DNA from: Paenibacillus cookii
GTDB taxonomy: Bacteria; Bacillota; Bacilli; Paenibacillales; Paenibacillaceae
Direction of reading: 5' to 3'
Length of the DNA: 60,919 nucleotides
Assembly: GCF_018333375.1 (NCBI RefSeq)
Contig: NZ_BORW01000034.1
Location: forward strand, 1 to 60,919
Of the stretch, positions 49,775-58,060 are shown piece after piece. Below the pieces are notes generated by a model. It made no database searches, was not told the DNA's origin, and saw only the letters and a list, made by a program, of their open reading frames with translations. Positions within the stretch are counted from its first letter, which is position 1, and every line of letters begins with the position of its first letter. The position numbers and the translations under genes were made by a program.

Positions 49775-51177
49775 TTAACGTCCAGTCCGCGGGTTACGGC
49801 CCTTTCGGCCGATAAAGGCAAACGACAGCAGGCTCCCGGCCAGCAGGACGGCCGCAGTCAGGGCCAGCCCCAGGCGCATCCCCGCCGTCATCGACGGGGC
49901 GCCGCCGAGGATCGCGCCGATCATGGCCACGCCCAAGGTCGCGCCCACCTGCCGGCTTGAATTTAATGCGCCCGATGCGGCGCCTGTCTGCTCCCGGGGA
50001 ACCGCGCTTATGACCGCGGTCATGAGCGCGGGGATGGTGAGGGAAACTCCAAGGCCGATCAGGAACAGGCCGATCAAAGGAAGGGCGTAATCGGAGGTTG
50101 AAACCATTCGCAGCTGCAAGATCGTTCCCGCGGCTGCAAGAAGAAAACCTGCGGTCATCGGGATTCTGGCGCCGATCCGGCCGACGATGCGGCCGGTGAC
50201 GATCGGATTGAATGCCAGAGGGATCGTCATCGGAAGGAGGGCCAGGCCTGCCGTATGAGCCGATAATCCGCGCGCTTGTTGAAAAAAGAGCGGCAGCGCG
50301 AACAAAATGCCCGACAATCCGATATTGACGGCCATGCCGGCAATCATTCCCGCCGATACGGTTGCGTTTCGAAACATTCCCAGCGGAAGCAGCGGGTCGG
50401 GGCCTTTCATTTCGGCCCGCGCAAAGAGAGCCGCGCTGACGAGCGCCAGGACGAAAGCGGCGATCACGATCGGTGATCCCCAGCCGTAAGCCGATCCCTC
50501 CATGAGCGCGAAGGATAACGCGGCGATGGCCGTTACAGCCTCCATTGGCCCGTCCAATCCAGGGGCTGCCGCCGCTTGCGGGCGGTTTCGGCGCCGAGCC
50601 GCAGGACGATGGCCAAGCTGATGACGGCAAGCGGCACGTTCAGCAGGAAGATGCTTCGCCACCCGAGCGAATCGGCCAGCAGGCCGCCCGCAACGGGCCC
50701 GGCAGCCATGGCGATCCCCGTGACCGCAGCCCAGATGCCAAGCGCCCGGGCTCGTGCGGACGGTTCGGGAAATGCATGGGCAACGAGCGCTAGCGAGGCC
50801 GGCGTCAGAGCCGCGCCTCCGATGCCCAAAACGGCGCGCAAGGCGATCAGCAAGCCAAGCGAAGGGGCGGCCGCTGACAAGGCCGAAGCGGCCAGAAACA
50901 GGACCAGCCCTCCGGCATAGACGCGGCGCGCTCCCAGTTTGTCGGCCAGCCCGCCCATCGAGAGCAGGAAGCCGGCAAACACGATCGTATACGCATTGAC
51001 GACCCATTGGAGGCCGGAAATCCCGCCGCCAAGGTCTGCGCGGATCGCGGGCAGCGCGACGCTGACTACCGTCGTGTCCAGCAGCACCATAAAGTATCCG
51101 ATCGACAGTCCGAGCAGCAGCAGCGCTTTAGCCGGCTTCCAGCGGCCGTCGGACTTGATGTTCATCGCTTTTTCCAA
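49775..51177 (-). pseudogene. MFS exporter (DHA2 type) with a frameshift
   Basis: The N-terminal half (51177 down to about 50545) has LLDTTVVSVALPAIRADLGGGISGLQWVVNAYTIVFAGFLLSMGGLADKLGARR, the DHA2 hallmark, and runs through helix 6 to RKRRQPLDWTG. Homology then continues in another frame (AVTAIAALSFALMEGSAYGWGSP onward) to the stop at 49775, helices 7-14. One indel near 50545-50560 joins the halves into about 465 residues. It is either a genuine inactivation or a sequencing error. The start is TTG at 51177 behind GGAGGG. The MmyB-type regulator is divergent. Confidence 0.85.
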
Positions 51178-51269
51178 GACAATCCCTCCGTAAAGGCAAA
51201 ATCGGCAGTCATCGCCGTTACCGGGAAAGTGTATAATGGTTCTTATCATGGGACTAGATGAGGGTTTAT

Positions 51270-51290
51270 CCTAGGAGAAATTCTCCTAGG
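51270..51290. promoter_or_regulatory. 21-bp palindrome, probable operator of the MFS/regulator pair
   Basis: Arms CCTAGGAGAA and TTCTCCTAGG are perfect 10-bp complements around one central base. The site lies between the divergent starts (51177 minus, 51315 plus), 24 bp ahead of the regulator start. Confidence 0.75.
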
Positions 51291-51314
51291 GAACGGGAAG
51301 GGGAGGAGAAGCAC

Positions 51315-52157
51315 TTGTGGGAAAAAGCGGATGGGGAGCGTCTTCGGGAGCTTGCCCAGTTTTTGCGGACCCGGCGCGCCCGGATGACGCCGGAGCAGGC
51401 CGGCTTGCCGACGGAGGGGCGCAGGCGGACTCCGGGACTTCGGCGCAGTGAGGTGGCGCTGCTTGCCGGCATCAGCGTCGATTGGTATACGTGGCTGGAA
51501 CAGGGCCGAAACATACAGGTGTCTTCCCAGGTGCTGGAGAGCATCGCGCGCGCCTTGCAGCTCGATGCCGATGAAAAAAAACATCTGTTTCTGCTTGCCT
51601 TGCAGCAGTATCCCCCCGTTTCGGGGGAGGCTGCCGCGGAAATTACGCCTGCGCTTCAGCGGTTTCTGGACCTGCAGGGAACAAGCCCGGCTTACGTGAC
51701 CGACCAGCGCTTAAACATCGTGGGATGGAACCGGATCGCCAGCATAATATATGGAGAATATGAAACGATGCCGGCAAGGGAACGCAACTCCGTCTGGCGT
51801 ACGTTTACCTCCCCGGATGTCCGCGGCCTGCTCCAGGAACGTTGGGAAGCCCATGCCCGGCACCGTCTGGCGCAATTTCGGGCAAACTACGCCAAATTCG
51901 CCGGGGATCCATGGTGGACGGACTTGATCGGGGAATTAAACCGCGCAAGCGAAGAATTTAGGGCGTGGTGGCCGCGGCATGACGTCTTAAACGGCCCCGA
52001 AGGGAAAAAAATCATTCATCATCCGGCCGCGGGCCGGCTCGAATTCGAGCAGGTTTCGTTTGTGACGTCCGACGACCCGGGTTTGACCGTCACGATCAAC
52101 GTTCCGACGGCGGACGGCGATACGGTCGCCAAGCTGGGCAAGCTGTTGAGGGAATGA
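51315..52157 (+). CDS. XRE regulator with MmyB-like ligand-binding domain
   Basis: The 280-residue protein has an N-terminal helix-turn-helix with the family signature (LAQFLRTRRARMTPEQAGLP...RRRTPGLRRSEVALLAGISVDWYTWLEQGRNIQVSSQVLESIARAL). A PAS-like MmyB domain (about 110-275) follows, with VTDQRLNIVGWNRIAS and FRANYAKFAGDPWWTDLIGELNRASEEFRAWWPRHDV. MmyB-type domains bind fatty acids or similar ligands. Divergent to an MFS gene, it probably controls it and itself through the 21-bp palindrome. The start is TTG at 51315, 6 nt after GGAGGAG. Confidence 0.88.
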   Translation: MWEKADGERLRELAQFLRTRRARMTPEQAGLPTEGRRRTPGLRRSEVALLAGISVDWYTWLEQGRNIQVSSQVLESIARALQLDADEKKHLFLLALQQYPPVSGEAAAEITPALQRFLDLQGTSPAYVTDQRLNIVGWNRIASIIYGEYETMPARERNSVWRTFTSPDVRGLLQERWEAHARHRLAQFRANYAKFAGDPWWTDLIGELNRASEEFRAWWPRHDVLNGPEGKKIIHHPAAGRLEFEQVSFVTSDDPGLTVTINVPTADGDTVAKLGKLLRE

Positions 52158-52184
52158 ACGGGCCGGGTCCCCGGCCCGTTTTTA
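52158..52184 (+). terminator. Terminator after the MmyB-type regulator
   Basis: CGGGCCGGG pairs with CCCGGCCCG, followed by TTTTT. Confidence 0.85.
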
Positions 52185-52294
52185 CGCAACGGATCATGTA
52201 TTTCACGGGATCGGACTGCATAAAAGAAATAAACTATTTACATATCGTGATAATCGGTGTATAATAACAGAGTTGCTGCAAAAGTTAATATTAT

Positions 52295-52377
52295 GCGGTA
52301 GTGGTGGAATGGCAGACACGCTATCTTGAGGGGGTAGTGGGCGTATGCCCGTGGAGGTTCGAGTCCTCTCTACCGCA
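52295..52377 (+). tRNA. tRNA-Leu(GAG), second copy without encoded CCA
   Basis: The 83-nt body is identical to 34218-34300 (acceptor GCGGTAG/CTACCGC, anticodon GAG), but TTG follows the discriminator base instead of CCA. Confidence 0.95.
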
Positions 52378-52395
52378 TTGACGATCTGACCGAGA

Positions 52396-52422
52396 AAATC
52401 CCTGTTTTGCAGGGATTTTTTT
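52396..52422 (+). terminator. Terminator of the single tRNA-Leu unit
   Basis: AATCCCTG, short loop, CAGGGATT, then TTTTTT. Confidence 0.8.
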
Positions 52423-52512
52423 GTTGCATCGGGCAATGTTTCGCCATCCAAGCGTTCATTCGTGAAAAGAAGCGTTTGCGCAGCGGGGAATTCCATAGAC
52501 TCACATATCACG

Positions 52513-52539
52513 AAAGAGGCCCACGCGGCCTCTTTTTTT
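52513..52539. terminator. Second hairpin terminator
   Basis: AGAGGCC pairs with GGCCTCT, followed by TTTTTTT. Between it and the previous terminator there is no gene; a short RNA of about 90 nt cannot be excluded. Confidence 0.65.
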
Positions 52540-52792
52540 GTTTTTATTTTGTTCCATTCTATATGATTTGGGTCGCCATAAGGCAGTAGCCCGCAATTCG
52601 ATTGGGGCCCGGCCGGTTTGCGGAAAAAGGGATCCGTATTCAAAGGAACGCAATAGAAGGGACTTTCGCATCCATTGCCAAAAACGCGAAAAATAGAGAG
52701 CATGCGAGAGCTTGGCGCAGATAAACACTTTTGTAAGCGATAACCTGTATGCTAGGGCCGCCATTTTACGCGGATAACGATTTCGCGACTCC
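52540..52792. other. 253-bp gap before the kdp promoter
   Basis: No gene, RNA or repeat was recognised here. Confidence 0.4.
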
Positions 52793-52822
52793 TTTACATG
52801 CCGCTGCACGCGGGTGTATGAT
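52793..52822 (+). promoter_or_regulatory. Probable sigma-A promoter of the kdp operon
   Basis: A -35 TTTACA (52793-52798), 18-bp spacer and -10 TATGAT (52817-52822) lie about 37 bp ahead of the first riboswitch. No second good promoter was seen between here and 53517. Confidence 0.65.
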
Positions 52823-52859
52823 TCAAATCGTAATTGAACATGTTTCCATTTTTTAAAAT

Positions 52860-53040
52860 CGCTGAGTTTCCGTTCGAAGAAGCGGAAATCGGGGGAACCA
52901 ATCGCGCGTTCCCGTCGTCCGATGTGAGAGTCGGAAGGCAGGGGAGGCGCCGGGGTGAATCCTGCGAAACGGATGCCATGGATCCGATCGCGGGTAGAGC
53001 GACTCTCACCGCTCGAATCCGTCAGCTAACCTCGTAAGCG
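52860..53040 (+). promoter_or_regulatory. c-di-AMP riboswitch (ydaO-yuaA type), first of two
   Basis: The 181-nt aptamer has the conserved blocks of the class: CGCTGAGTTTCCG, CGGGGGAACCAA, GCGCCGGGGTGAATCC, GCGACTCTCACCGC and CGAATCCGTCAGCTAACC, ending with the P1 strand CGTAAGCG. P1 pairs CGCT (52860-52863) with AGCG (53037-53040). This class binds two c-di-AMP molecules and turns transcription off. It differs from the second copy by a longer central variable part. It is followed by its own terminator at 53086-53118. Confidence 0.93.
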
Positions 53041-53085
53041 TCGCCTGAGAGAGGAATGATGAAACTTGTGATCGATGAACATCGG

Positions 53086-53118
53086 CCGCAGGGGATCGGA
53101 TGACCTCTGTGGTTTTTT
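53086..53118 (+). terminator. Expression-platform terminator of riboswitch 1
   Basis: CCGCAGGGG pairs with CCTCTGTGG (G-U pairs allowed), followed by TTTTTT, 46 nt after the aptamer. It should form when c-di-AMP is bound. Confidence 0.8.
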
Positions 53119-53175
53119 ATTGCCAAAAACGCAACGTTGCACAAAATGGATGAAAGTCAATAGAAACGTCTTTAA

Positions 53176-53324
53176 CGCTGAATTCCGGCTTTGGCCGGGA
53201 GCGGGGGAACCAACGCGCCGTTTGCTTCCACAAGCGATGGCGCCGGGGTGAATCCCTTTGTCCGAAAACCGGACGGGGGAAGGGCGACTCTCACGCCCGA
53301 ATCCGTCAGCTAACCTCGTAAGCG
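53176..53324 (+). promoter_or_regulatory. c-di-AMP riboswitch (ydaO-yuaA type), second of two
   Basis: This 149-nt aptamer repeats the conserved blocks: CGCTGAATTCCGG, GCGGGGGAACCAACGC, GGCGCCGGGGTGAATCCC, GGGCGACTCTCACGCCC and GAATCCGTCAGCTAACC, with CGTAAGCG at the end. P1 pairs CGCT (53176-53179) with AGCG (53321-53324). It lies 135 nt after the first aptamer on the same transcript and has its own terminator. Confidence 0.94.
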
Positions 53325-53389
53325 TATCGGGAGAGGCCCCATTCGTCGTGAGCGATATTTCATGGCTTTCTTTGGTCATGGATGTTGGA

Positions 53390-53427
53390 AGCCGCGGGAA
53401 AGAATCCTCTTTCCTGCGGCTTTTTTT
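53390..53427 (+). terminator. Expression-platform terminator of riboswitch 2
   Basis: AGCCGCGGGAAAGA pairs with TCTTTCCTGCGGCT (14 bp, one G-U), followed by TTTTTTT. Confidence 0.88.
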
Positions 53428-53516
53428 ATTCGGGTCAGCATTTCGGATAAGCATTTTTTAATAAAAGACGCGGTTGTTGGGATCGCCCGATCCAGAAACG
53501 AAAGGAGGCGAGAGCC

Positions 53517-53909
53517 GTGGAAGAGGAACTCATCGTCGTGACGGCCCCGAACGAGGCCGGGCGCAATTTTATCAAGCTTTTGATCTATCTCAAGCGGCCT
53601 TTCGCCGCGCTGACGAACAATGCCAAGGAAGAACGCGATCTGAAGAAGCTGGGCGTCTCCAAAGTCATCCGGCTCCATACCAACAACACGGAGGAATGGG
53701 TCGTGCCCGAGTGGAGGATCGGCCGGATTTTTATATTCGAAAACAGTTTGAATTTAACGTGCCGTTACTTGCAAATTTGCCGTGCTTGGACGCCGGATTC
53801 CATCTACGTAATCACCCGGGCGCATCACTCGCCGGGCATTTACCGGGGGCTTGGGGCGGACCACGTCATTCACACGTTGAACGGCGAAGTCGGATTTTTG
53901 CTGAAATAA
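53517..53909 (+). CDS. Small RCK_N/TrkA-N-like protein leading the kdp operon
   Basis: The 130-residue soluble protein looks like one Rossmann half: ELIVVTAPNEAGRNFIKLLIYLKRPFAALTNNAKEERDLKKLGVSKVIRLHTNNTEEW, ending GIYRGLGADHVIHTLNGEVGFLLK. The strand-loop-helix start, the change of partner residue after the second strand and GADHVI recall RCK_N/TrkA-N domains that gate K+ channels. The GxGxxG loop is altered (TAPNEAGR), so nucleotide binding is doubtful. The start is GTG at 53517 after AAAGGAGG. It lies behind the riboswitches and ahead of kdpF, so a role in K+ uptake control is inferred. Confidence 0.7.
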   Translation: MEEELIVVTAPNEAGRNFIKLLIYLKRPFAALTNNAKEERDLKKLGVSKVIRLHTNNTEEWVVPEWRIGRIFIFENSLNLTCRYLQICRAWTPDSIYVITRAHHSPGIYRGLGADHVIHTLNGEVGFLLK

Positions 53910-53937
53910 GGGATTATGACAAGGAGAGCGTTTAACC

Positions 53938-54045
53938 ATGATGGATTTTTTAATGATTTTAACGCTTGCGGGCGTGTTCGGAATCTTTTTGCTGTTCCTC
54001 ATGTGGTGCGGCCATGTCGTGGATAGGGGAGGCGAAGGCCGATGA
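53938..54045 (+). CDS. 35-residue membrane peptide between the RCK-like gene and kdpF
   Basis: The frame MMDFLMILTLAGVFGIFLLF continues LMWCGHVVDRGGEGR. It has one hydrophobic helix and a basic C-terminal tail. AAGGAG lies 11 nt ahead of the ATG. Its stop codon overlaps the kdpF start (ATGA), a sign of translational coupling. I recognise no family; it may be an extra small subunit or regulator of the Kdp pump. Confidence 0.7.
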   Translation: MMDFLMILTLAGVFGIFLLFLMWCGHVVDRGGEGR

Positions 54046-54119
54046 TCGTGGTTTTGGCGCTGACGGCGTTTGTGTTCGTCTACCTGGCGTATGCCTTGAT
54101 CCATCCGGAGCGGTTTTAG
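54042..54119 (+). CDS. kdpF: KdpF small subunit of the K+-transporting ATPase
   Basis: The 25-residue peptide (MIVVLALTAFVFVYLAYALI then HPERF) has the typical KdpF length and ends HPE+F. KdpF is a single helix that stabilises the KdpABC complex. It overlaps the preceding peptide gene by 4 bp and is followed by kdpA. Confidence 0.88.
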   Translation: MIVVLALTAFVFVYLAYALIHPERF

Positions 54120-54175
54120 AAAGGCCGGAGCAGGCTTAGACGCCTTCGACCTGCTTATAAGAGGAGGAAACGATT

Positions 54176-55852
54176 TTGGATATATTGCAGATAGGCATCG
54201 TGATCGTGGTGCTGCTGCTGTTGGTCAAACCGGCAGGCAGTTACATTTACCACGTTTTTTCTAACGAGTCGAACTGGACGGACCGGATGTTCGGTCCCGT
54301 GGAGAAGTTTTTTTATGCCGTCATCGGTCTTCGGAAACGCTCCGGGATGAGCTGGAAAACATACGCCCTAAGCATGATGGCGACGAACGTCGTGTTGGTG
54401 GCCGTAAGTTACGCCGTGCTGAGATGGATGGGCGGACTGCCGGCAAACCCGAACGGGACGGGAAACATGGAGGCGAGCTTGTCCTTCAACACCGTCATCA
54501 GCTTTATGACGAATACGAACCTGCAGCATTACAGCGGGGAAAGCGGCATGTCGTATTTGGGGCAAATGATCGTCATCACGATGATGATGTTCACGTCGGC
54601 CGCGTCCGGCCTGGCCGTGGCGATTGCTTTCATGCGGGGCATAACCCGCCGCGGGGACGGACTCGGCAACTTTTTCGAGGATTTCGTCAAAGCGCATGTC
54701 CGGGTGTTCCTGCCGCTCGCGTTGATCGTCACCCTGGTGCTTGTGGGGTTGAAGGTGCCGCAGACGCTTGAGCCGACGGTGACCGTGAACACGCTTGGCG
54801 GCGCTGTGCAGCATATCGCGATGGGGCCGGTAGCGTCCCTGGAATCGATCAAACATTTGGGCACGAACGGCGGCGGATTTTTCGGGGCGAACTCGTCGCA
54901 TCCGTTTGAAAATCCGAGTCCGCTCACGAACGTCATCGAAATTTTAAGCATGTGGACGATATCGGCCGCGCTGCCATACACGTTCGGGCGTTTCGCCAAC
55001 AATCGCAAGCAGGGCTGGATTCTTTTTTCGGCCATGATGGTGCTGTTCCTGGCGTTCCTGTCCCTGACGTACGTCTCGGAAAAAAGCGGCAACCCGCTGA
55101 TCAATCAGCTGGGCATCGACGCTTCGCAGGGCAGCATGGAAGGAAAAGAAGTTCGTTTCGGCGTGGCGCAGTCCGCTTTGTTCACGGCGGTGACGACCGC
55201 GGCGACGACCGGTTCGGTCAATAACATGCATGATACGCTGACCCCGCTCGGCGGGCTGGCTCCGCTGGCGCAGATGATGCTGAACGTCGTTTTCGGAGGC
55301 AAAGGCGTCGGGCTGGTCAACATGCTGATGTACGCCATATTGGGCGTGTTCATTTGCGGCCTGATGGTCGGGCGGACGCCGGAGTTTCTCGGGAACAAAA
55401 TCGAAAGCCGGGAAATGAAGCTGATCGCCGTCGCGATTCTGGCGCATCCGCTGATCATTTTGGCGCCGACGGCCATTTCGTTCCTGACGCATCTCGGCAC
55501 GGACGCCCTTTCGAATCCGCTGTATCACGGGCTCAGCCAATCGTTGTACGAATTTGCGTCGTCCGCGGCGAACAACGGCTCCGGTTTCGAAGGGCTGGGA
55601 GATAACACGGTGTTCTGGAACGTCAGCACGGGGCTTGTCATGCTTTTGGGACGGTATGTGTCGATCATTGCACTTCTCGCCGTGGCGGGTTCGTTGTCGC
55701 GGAAGAAGCCGGTTCCCGAATCGATCGGCACCTTCCGCACGGATACGAAGCTGTTTGCCGGGATTTTGGTCGGAACGGTGCTCCTGATCGGGGCTCTGAC
55801 CTTCCTGCCTGTGCTGGTGCTGGGGCCGATCGCGGAGTTTTTGACGATGTAA
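54176..55852 (+). CDS. kdpA: Potassium-transporting ATPase, subunit A
   Basis: The 558-residue membrane protein is the K+-selective channel-like subunit. It has the four repeated pore regions seen in KdpA: SFMTNTNLQHYSGESGMSYLGQM, HLGTNGGGFFGANSSHPFENPSPLTN, TAATTGSVNNMHDTLTPLGG and ASSAANNGSGFEGLG. Length fits E. coli KdpA (557). The start is TTG at 54176 behind GAGGAGG. It works with KdpB and KdpC for high-affinity K+ uptake at low external K+. Confidence 0.97.
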   Translation: MDILQIGIVIVVLLLLVKPAGSYIYHVFSNESNWTDRMFGPVEKFFYAVIGLRKRSGMSWKTYALSMMATNVVLVAVSYAVLRWMGGLPANPNGTGNMEASLSFNTVISFMTNTNLQHYSGESGMSYLGQMIVITMMMFTSAASGLAVAIAFMRGITRRGDGLGNFFEDFVKAHVRVFLPLALIVTLVLVGLKVPQTLEPTVTVNTLGGAVQHIAMGPVASLESIKHLGTNGGGFFGANSSHPFENPSPLTNVIEILSMWTISAALPYTFGRFANNRKQGWILFSAMMVLFLAFLSLTYVSEKSGNPLINQLGIDASQGSMEGKEVRFGVAQSALFTAVTTAATTGSVNNMHDTLTPLGGLAPLAQMMLNVVFGGKGVGLVNMLMYAILGVFICGLMVGRTPEFLGNKIESREMKLIAVAILAHPLIILAPTAISFLTHLGTDALSNPLYHGLSQSLYEFASSAANNGSGFEGLGDNTVFWNVSTGLVMLLGRYVSIIALLAVAGSLSRKKPVPESIGTFRTDTKLFAGILVGTVLLIGALTFLPVLVLGPIAEFLTM

Positions 55853-55951
55853 GGGACTTGTCGAAATGGTTTGCAAACGGAAGCGATGGTTCGCTGGGAG
55901 CGTCCCATCGAAACGCATGTTAAGCGATGGATAAACGAGGTGGAGAAAATC

Positions 55952-57982
55952 ATGAACGGAAAACGAAAAAGCATGCTGACGGGAAGCATCGTGAAGCAGG
56001 CGCTGAAGGACAGCTTCATTAAACTGAATCCGGTCGTCATGATGAAAAACCCGGTCATGTTCGTGGTGGAAATCGGAACGTTCGTCGTTCTGCTGATGGT
56101 GCTGTTTCCGGGGTATTTCAATACCGCCGGCCGCACGGGGTTTAATCTGGCGGTGTTCCTGATCTTATGGGTTACGGTATTGTTCGCCAACTTTGCCGAG
56201 GCGCTTGCGGAAGGGCGCGGGAAAGCGCAGGCCGACACCCTGAAAAAAACGAAAAAGGAATCGACCGCGAACAAATGCGTCGGTTCCGAAATCATCGTGG
56301 TGAATTCCACGGAGCTGCGCAAAGGCGACATCGTCGTGGTGTCCCAAGGCGAAATGATCCCGGGCGACGGCGAGGTCATCGAAGGGCTTGCGTCGGTCGA
56401 CGAGTCCGCGGTTACGGGGGAATCGGCTCCGGTCATGAAGGAAGCGGGCGGGGATTTCAGCTCCGTGACCGGGGGAACCCGGGTCGTGAGCGACCGGATC
56501 AAGGTCGTCATCACGAGCGACCCCGGCGAGTCGTTCATCGACCGGATGATCTCGCTCGTCGAAGGCGCTTCGCGCCAGAAAACGCCGAACGAAATTGCGC
56601 TTAACACGCTGTTGACAACGCTGACGCTCATTTTTTTGATCGTGGTCGTCACGCTGGCACCGATTGCCGAATATTTGGGCGTTCCGCTGGATATCCCGGT
56701 GCTCATTGCTTTGCTCGTCTGCCTGATCCCGACGACGATCGGCGGCTTGCTGTCCGCGATCGGGATCGCCGGGATGGACCGGGTGACGCAGTTCAACGTG
56801 CTGGCCATGTCCGGGAAGGCGGTCGAAGCCTCCGGCGACATCAACACGATGATCCTGGACAAAACGGGAACGATCACGTACGGGAACCGGATGGCGAGCG
56901 AATTCATCCCGGTCGGAGGAGCGGCGCTTGCCGAAACCGCGCACTGGGCCGCGGTCGGCTCGCTCAAAGACGGAACGCCCGAAGGGCGGTCGGTGCTGGA
57001 GCTGATGAACAAGCAGCAGCTCGCCTATGACACGGAGGTTGCGGCCGGCGGCGAGTTCGTCGAATTCAAAGCGGAAACCCGCATGAGCGGCATCGATTTG
57101 CAGGACGGGCGGCATGTCCGCAAAGGCGCGGTCGACGCGGTGCGGCGGTGGGTGCTCGCCCAACGCGGCAGCATTCCGGAGGATTTGGCGGCGAAGTCCG
57201 ACGCGATCGCGTCGGAAGGCGGCACCCCGCTGGCCGTGGCGGTCGACGGCAAAATCTACGGTCTGATCCATTTGAAGGATACCGTCAAACCGGGGATGAA
57301 GGAACGTTTTGAACAGCTGCATCAAATGGGCATCAAAACGATCATGTGCACGGGAGACAATCCGCTCACGGCGGCGACCATCGCCCGCGAAGCCGGCGTC
57401 GACGAGTTTATCGCCGAAAGCAAGCCGGAGGACAAAATCGCCGTCATCCGCCGCGAGCAGGCCGAAGGCAAGCTGGTTGCGATGACGGGGGACGGAACAA
57501 ACGACGCGCCTGCGCTCGCCCAGGCGGACGTCGGGATCGCGATGAACAGCGGCACCGTCGCCGCCAAGGAGGCGGCCAACATGGTCGATTTGGATTCCGA
57601 CCCGTCCAAAATCATCGAAGTCGTGGCGATCGGCAAGCAGCTGCTAATGACGCGCGGCGCGCTCACGACGTTCAGCATCGCAAACGACGTCGCCAAATAT
57701 TTCGCGATCATTCCGGCGATGTTTATGGCAGCCATTCCGCAGATGAAGGCGCTGAACGTGATGGGGCTGGGCTCCCCGCTATCCGCGATCCTGAGCGCCC
57801 TCATTTTTAACGCGGTCATCATCCCGCTGCTGATTCCGCTGGCGATGAAGGGGGTCCGCTACAAGCCGATGAGCTCGGCGCGGCTGCTGGCCCGCAATCT
57901 GACGATTTACGGTCTCGGCGGCGTCATCGCCCCGTTCGCCGGCATCAAGCTGATCGATCTGGTCGTGCATTTGTGGATCTGA
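55952..57982 (+). CDS. kdpB: Potassium-transporting ATPase, subunit B (P-type ATPase)
   Basis: The 676-residue subunit carries the P-type motifs AVTGESAPV (actuator, about 153), the phosphorylated Asp in LDKTGTITYGN (about 303), KGAVDAV (nucleotide-binding region) and TGDGTNDAPALAQADVG (hinge). It hydrolyses ATP to drive K+ through KdpA. The ATG at 55952 follows GGTGGAG; an upstream in-frame extension to 55871 was rejected. Confidence 0.97.
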   Translation: MNGKRKSMLTGSIVKQALKDSFIKLNPVVMMKNPVMFVVEIGTFVVLLMVLFPGYFNTAGRTGFNLAVFLILWVTVLFANFAEALAEGRGKAQADTLKKTKKESTANKCVGSEIIVVNSTELRKGDIVVVSQGEMIPGDGEVIEGLASVDESAVTGESAPVMKEAGGDFSSVTGGTRVVSDRIKVVITSDPGESFIDRMISLVEGASRQKTPNEIALNTLLTTLTLIFLIVVVTLAPIAEYLGVPLDIPVLIALLVCLIPTTIGGLLSAIGIAGMDRVTQFNVLAMSGKAVEASGDINTMILDKTGTITYGNRMASEFIPVGGAALAETAHWAAVGSLKDGTPEGRSVLELMNKQQLAYDTEVAAGGEFVEFKAETRMSGIDLQDGRHVRKGAVDAVRRWVLAQRGSIPEDLAAKSDAIASEGGTPLAVAVDGKIYGLIHLKDTVKPGMKERFEQLHQMGIKTIMCTGDNPLTAATIAREAGVDEFIAESKPEDKIAVIRREQAEGKLVAMTGDGTNDAPALAQADVGIAMNSGTVAAKEAANMVDLDSDPSKIIEVVAIGKQLLMTRGALTTFSIANDVAKYFAIIPAMFMAAIPQMKALNVMGLGSPLSAILSALIFNAVIIPLLIPLAMKGVRYKPMSSARLLARNLTIYGLGGVIAPFAGIKLIDLVVHLWI

Positions 57983-58060
57983 GCATGCTGATTTGGATGG
58001 CAGAGATATATGGGGAACGCTGAACGCTTCTCTTAACGATATGAAAAAGGGTGATATCCA

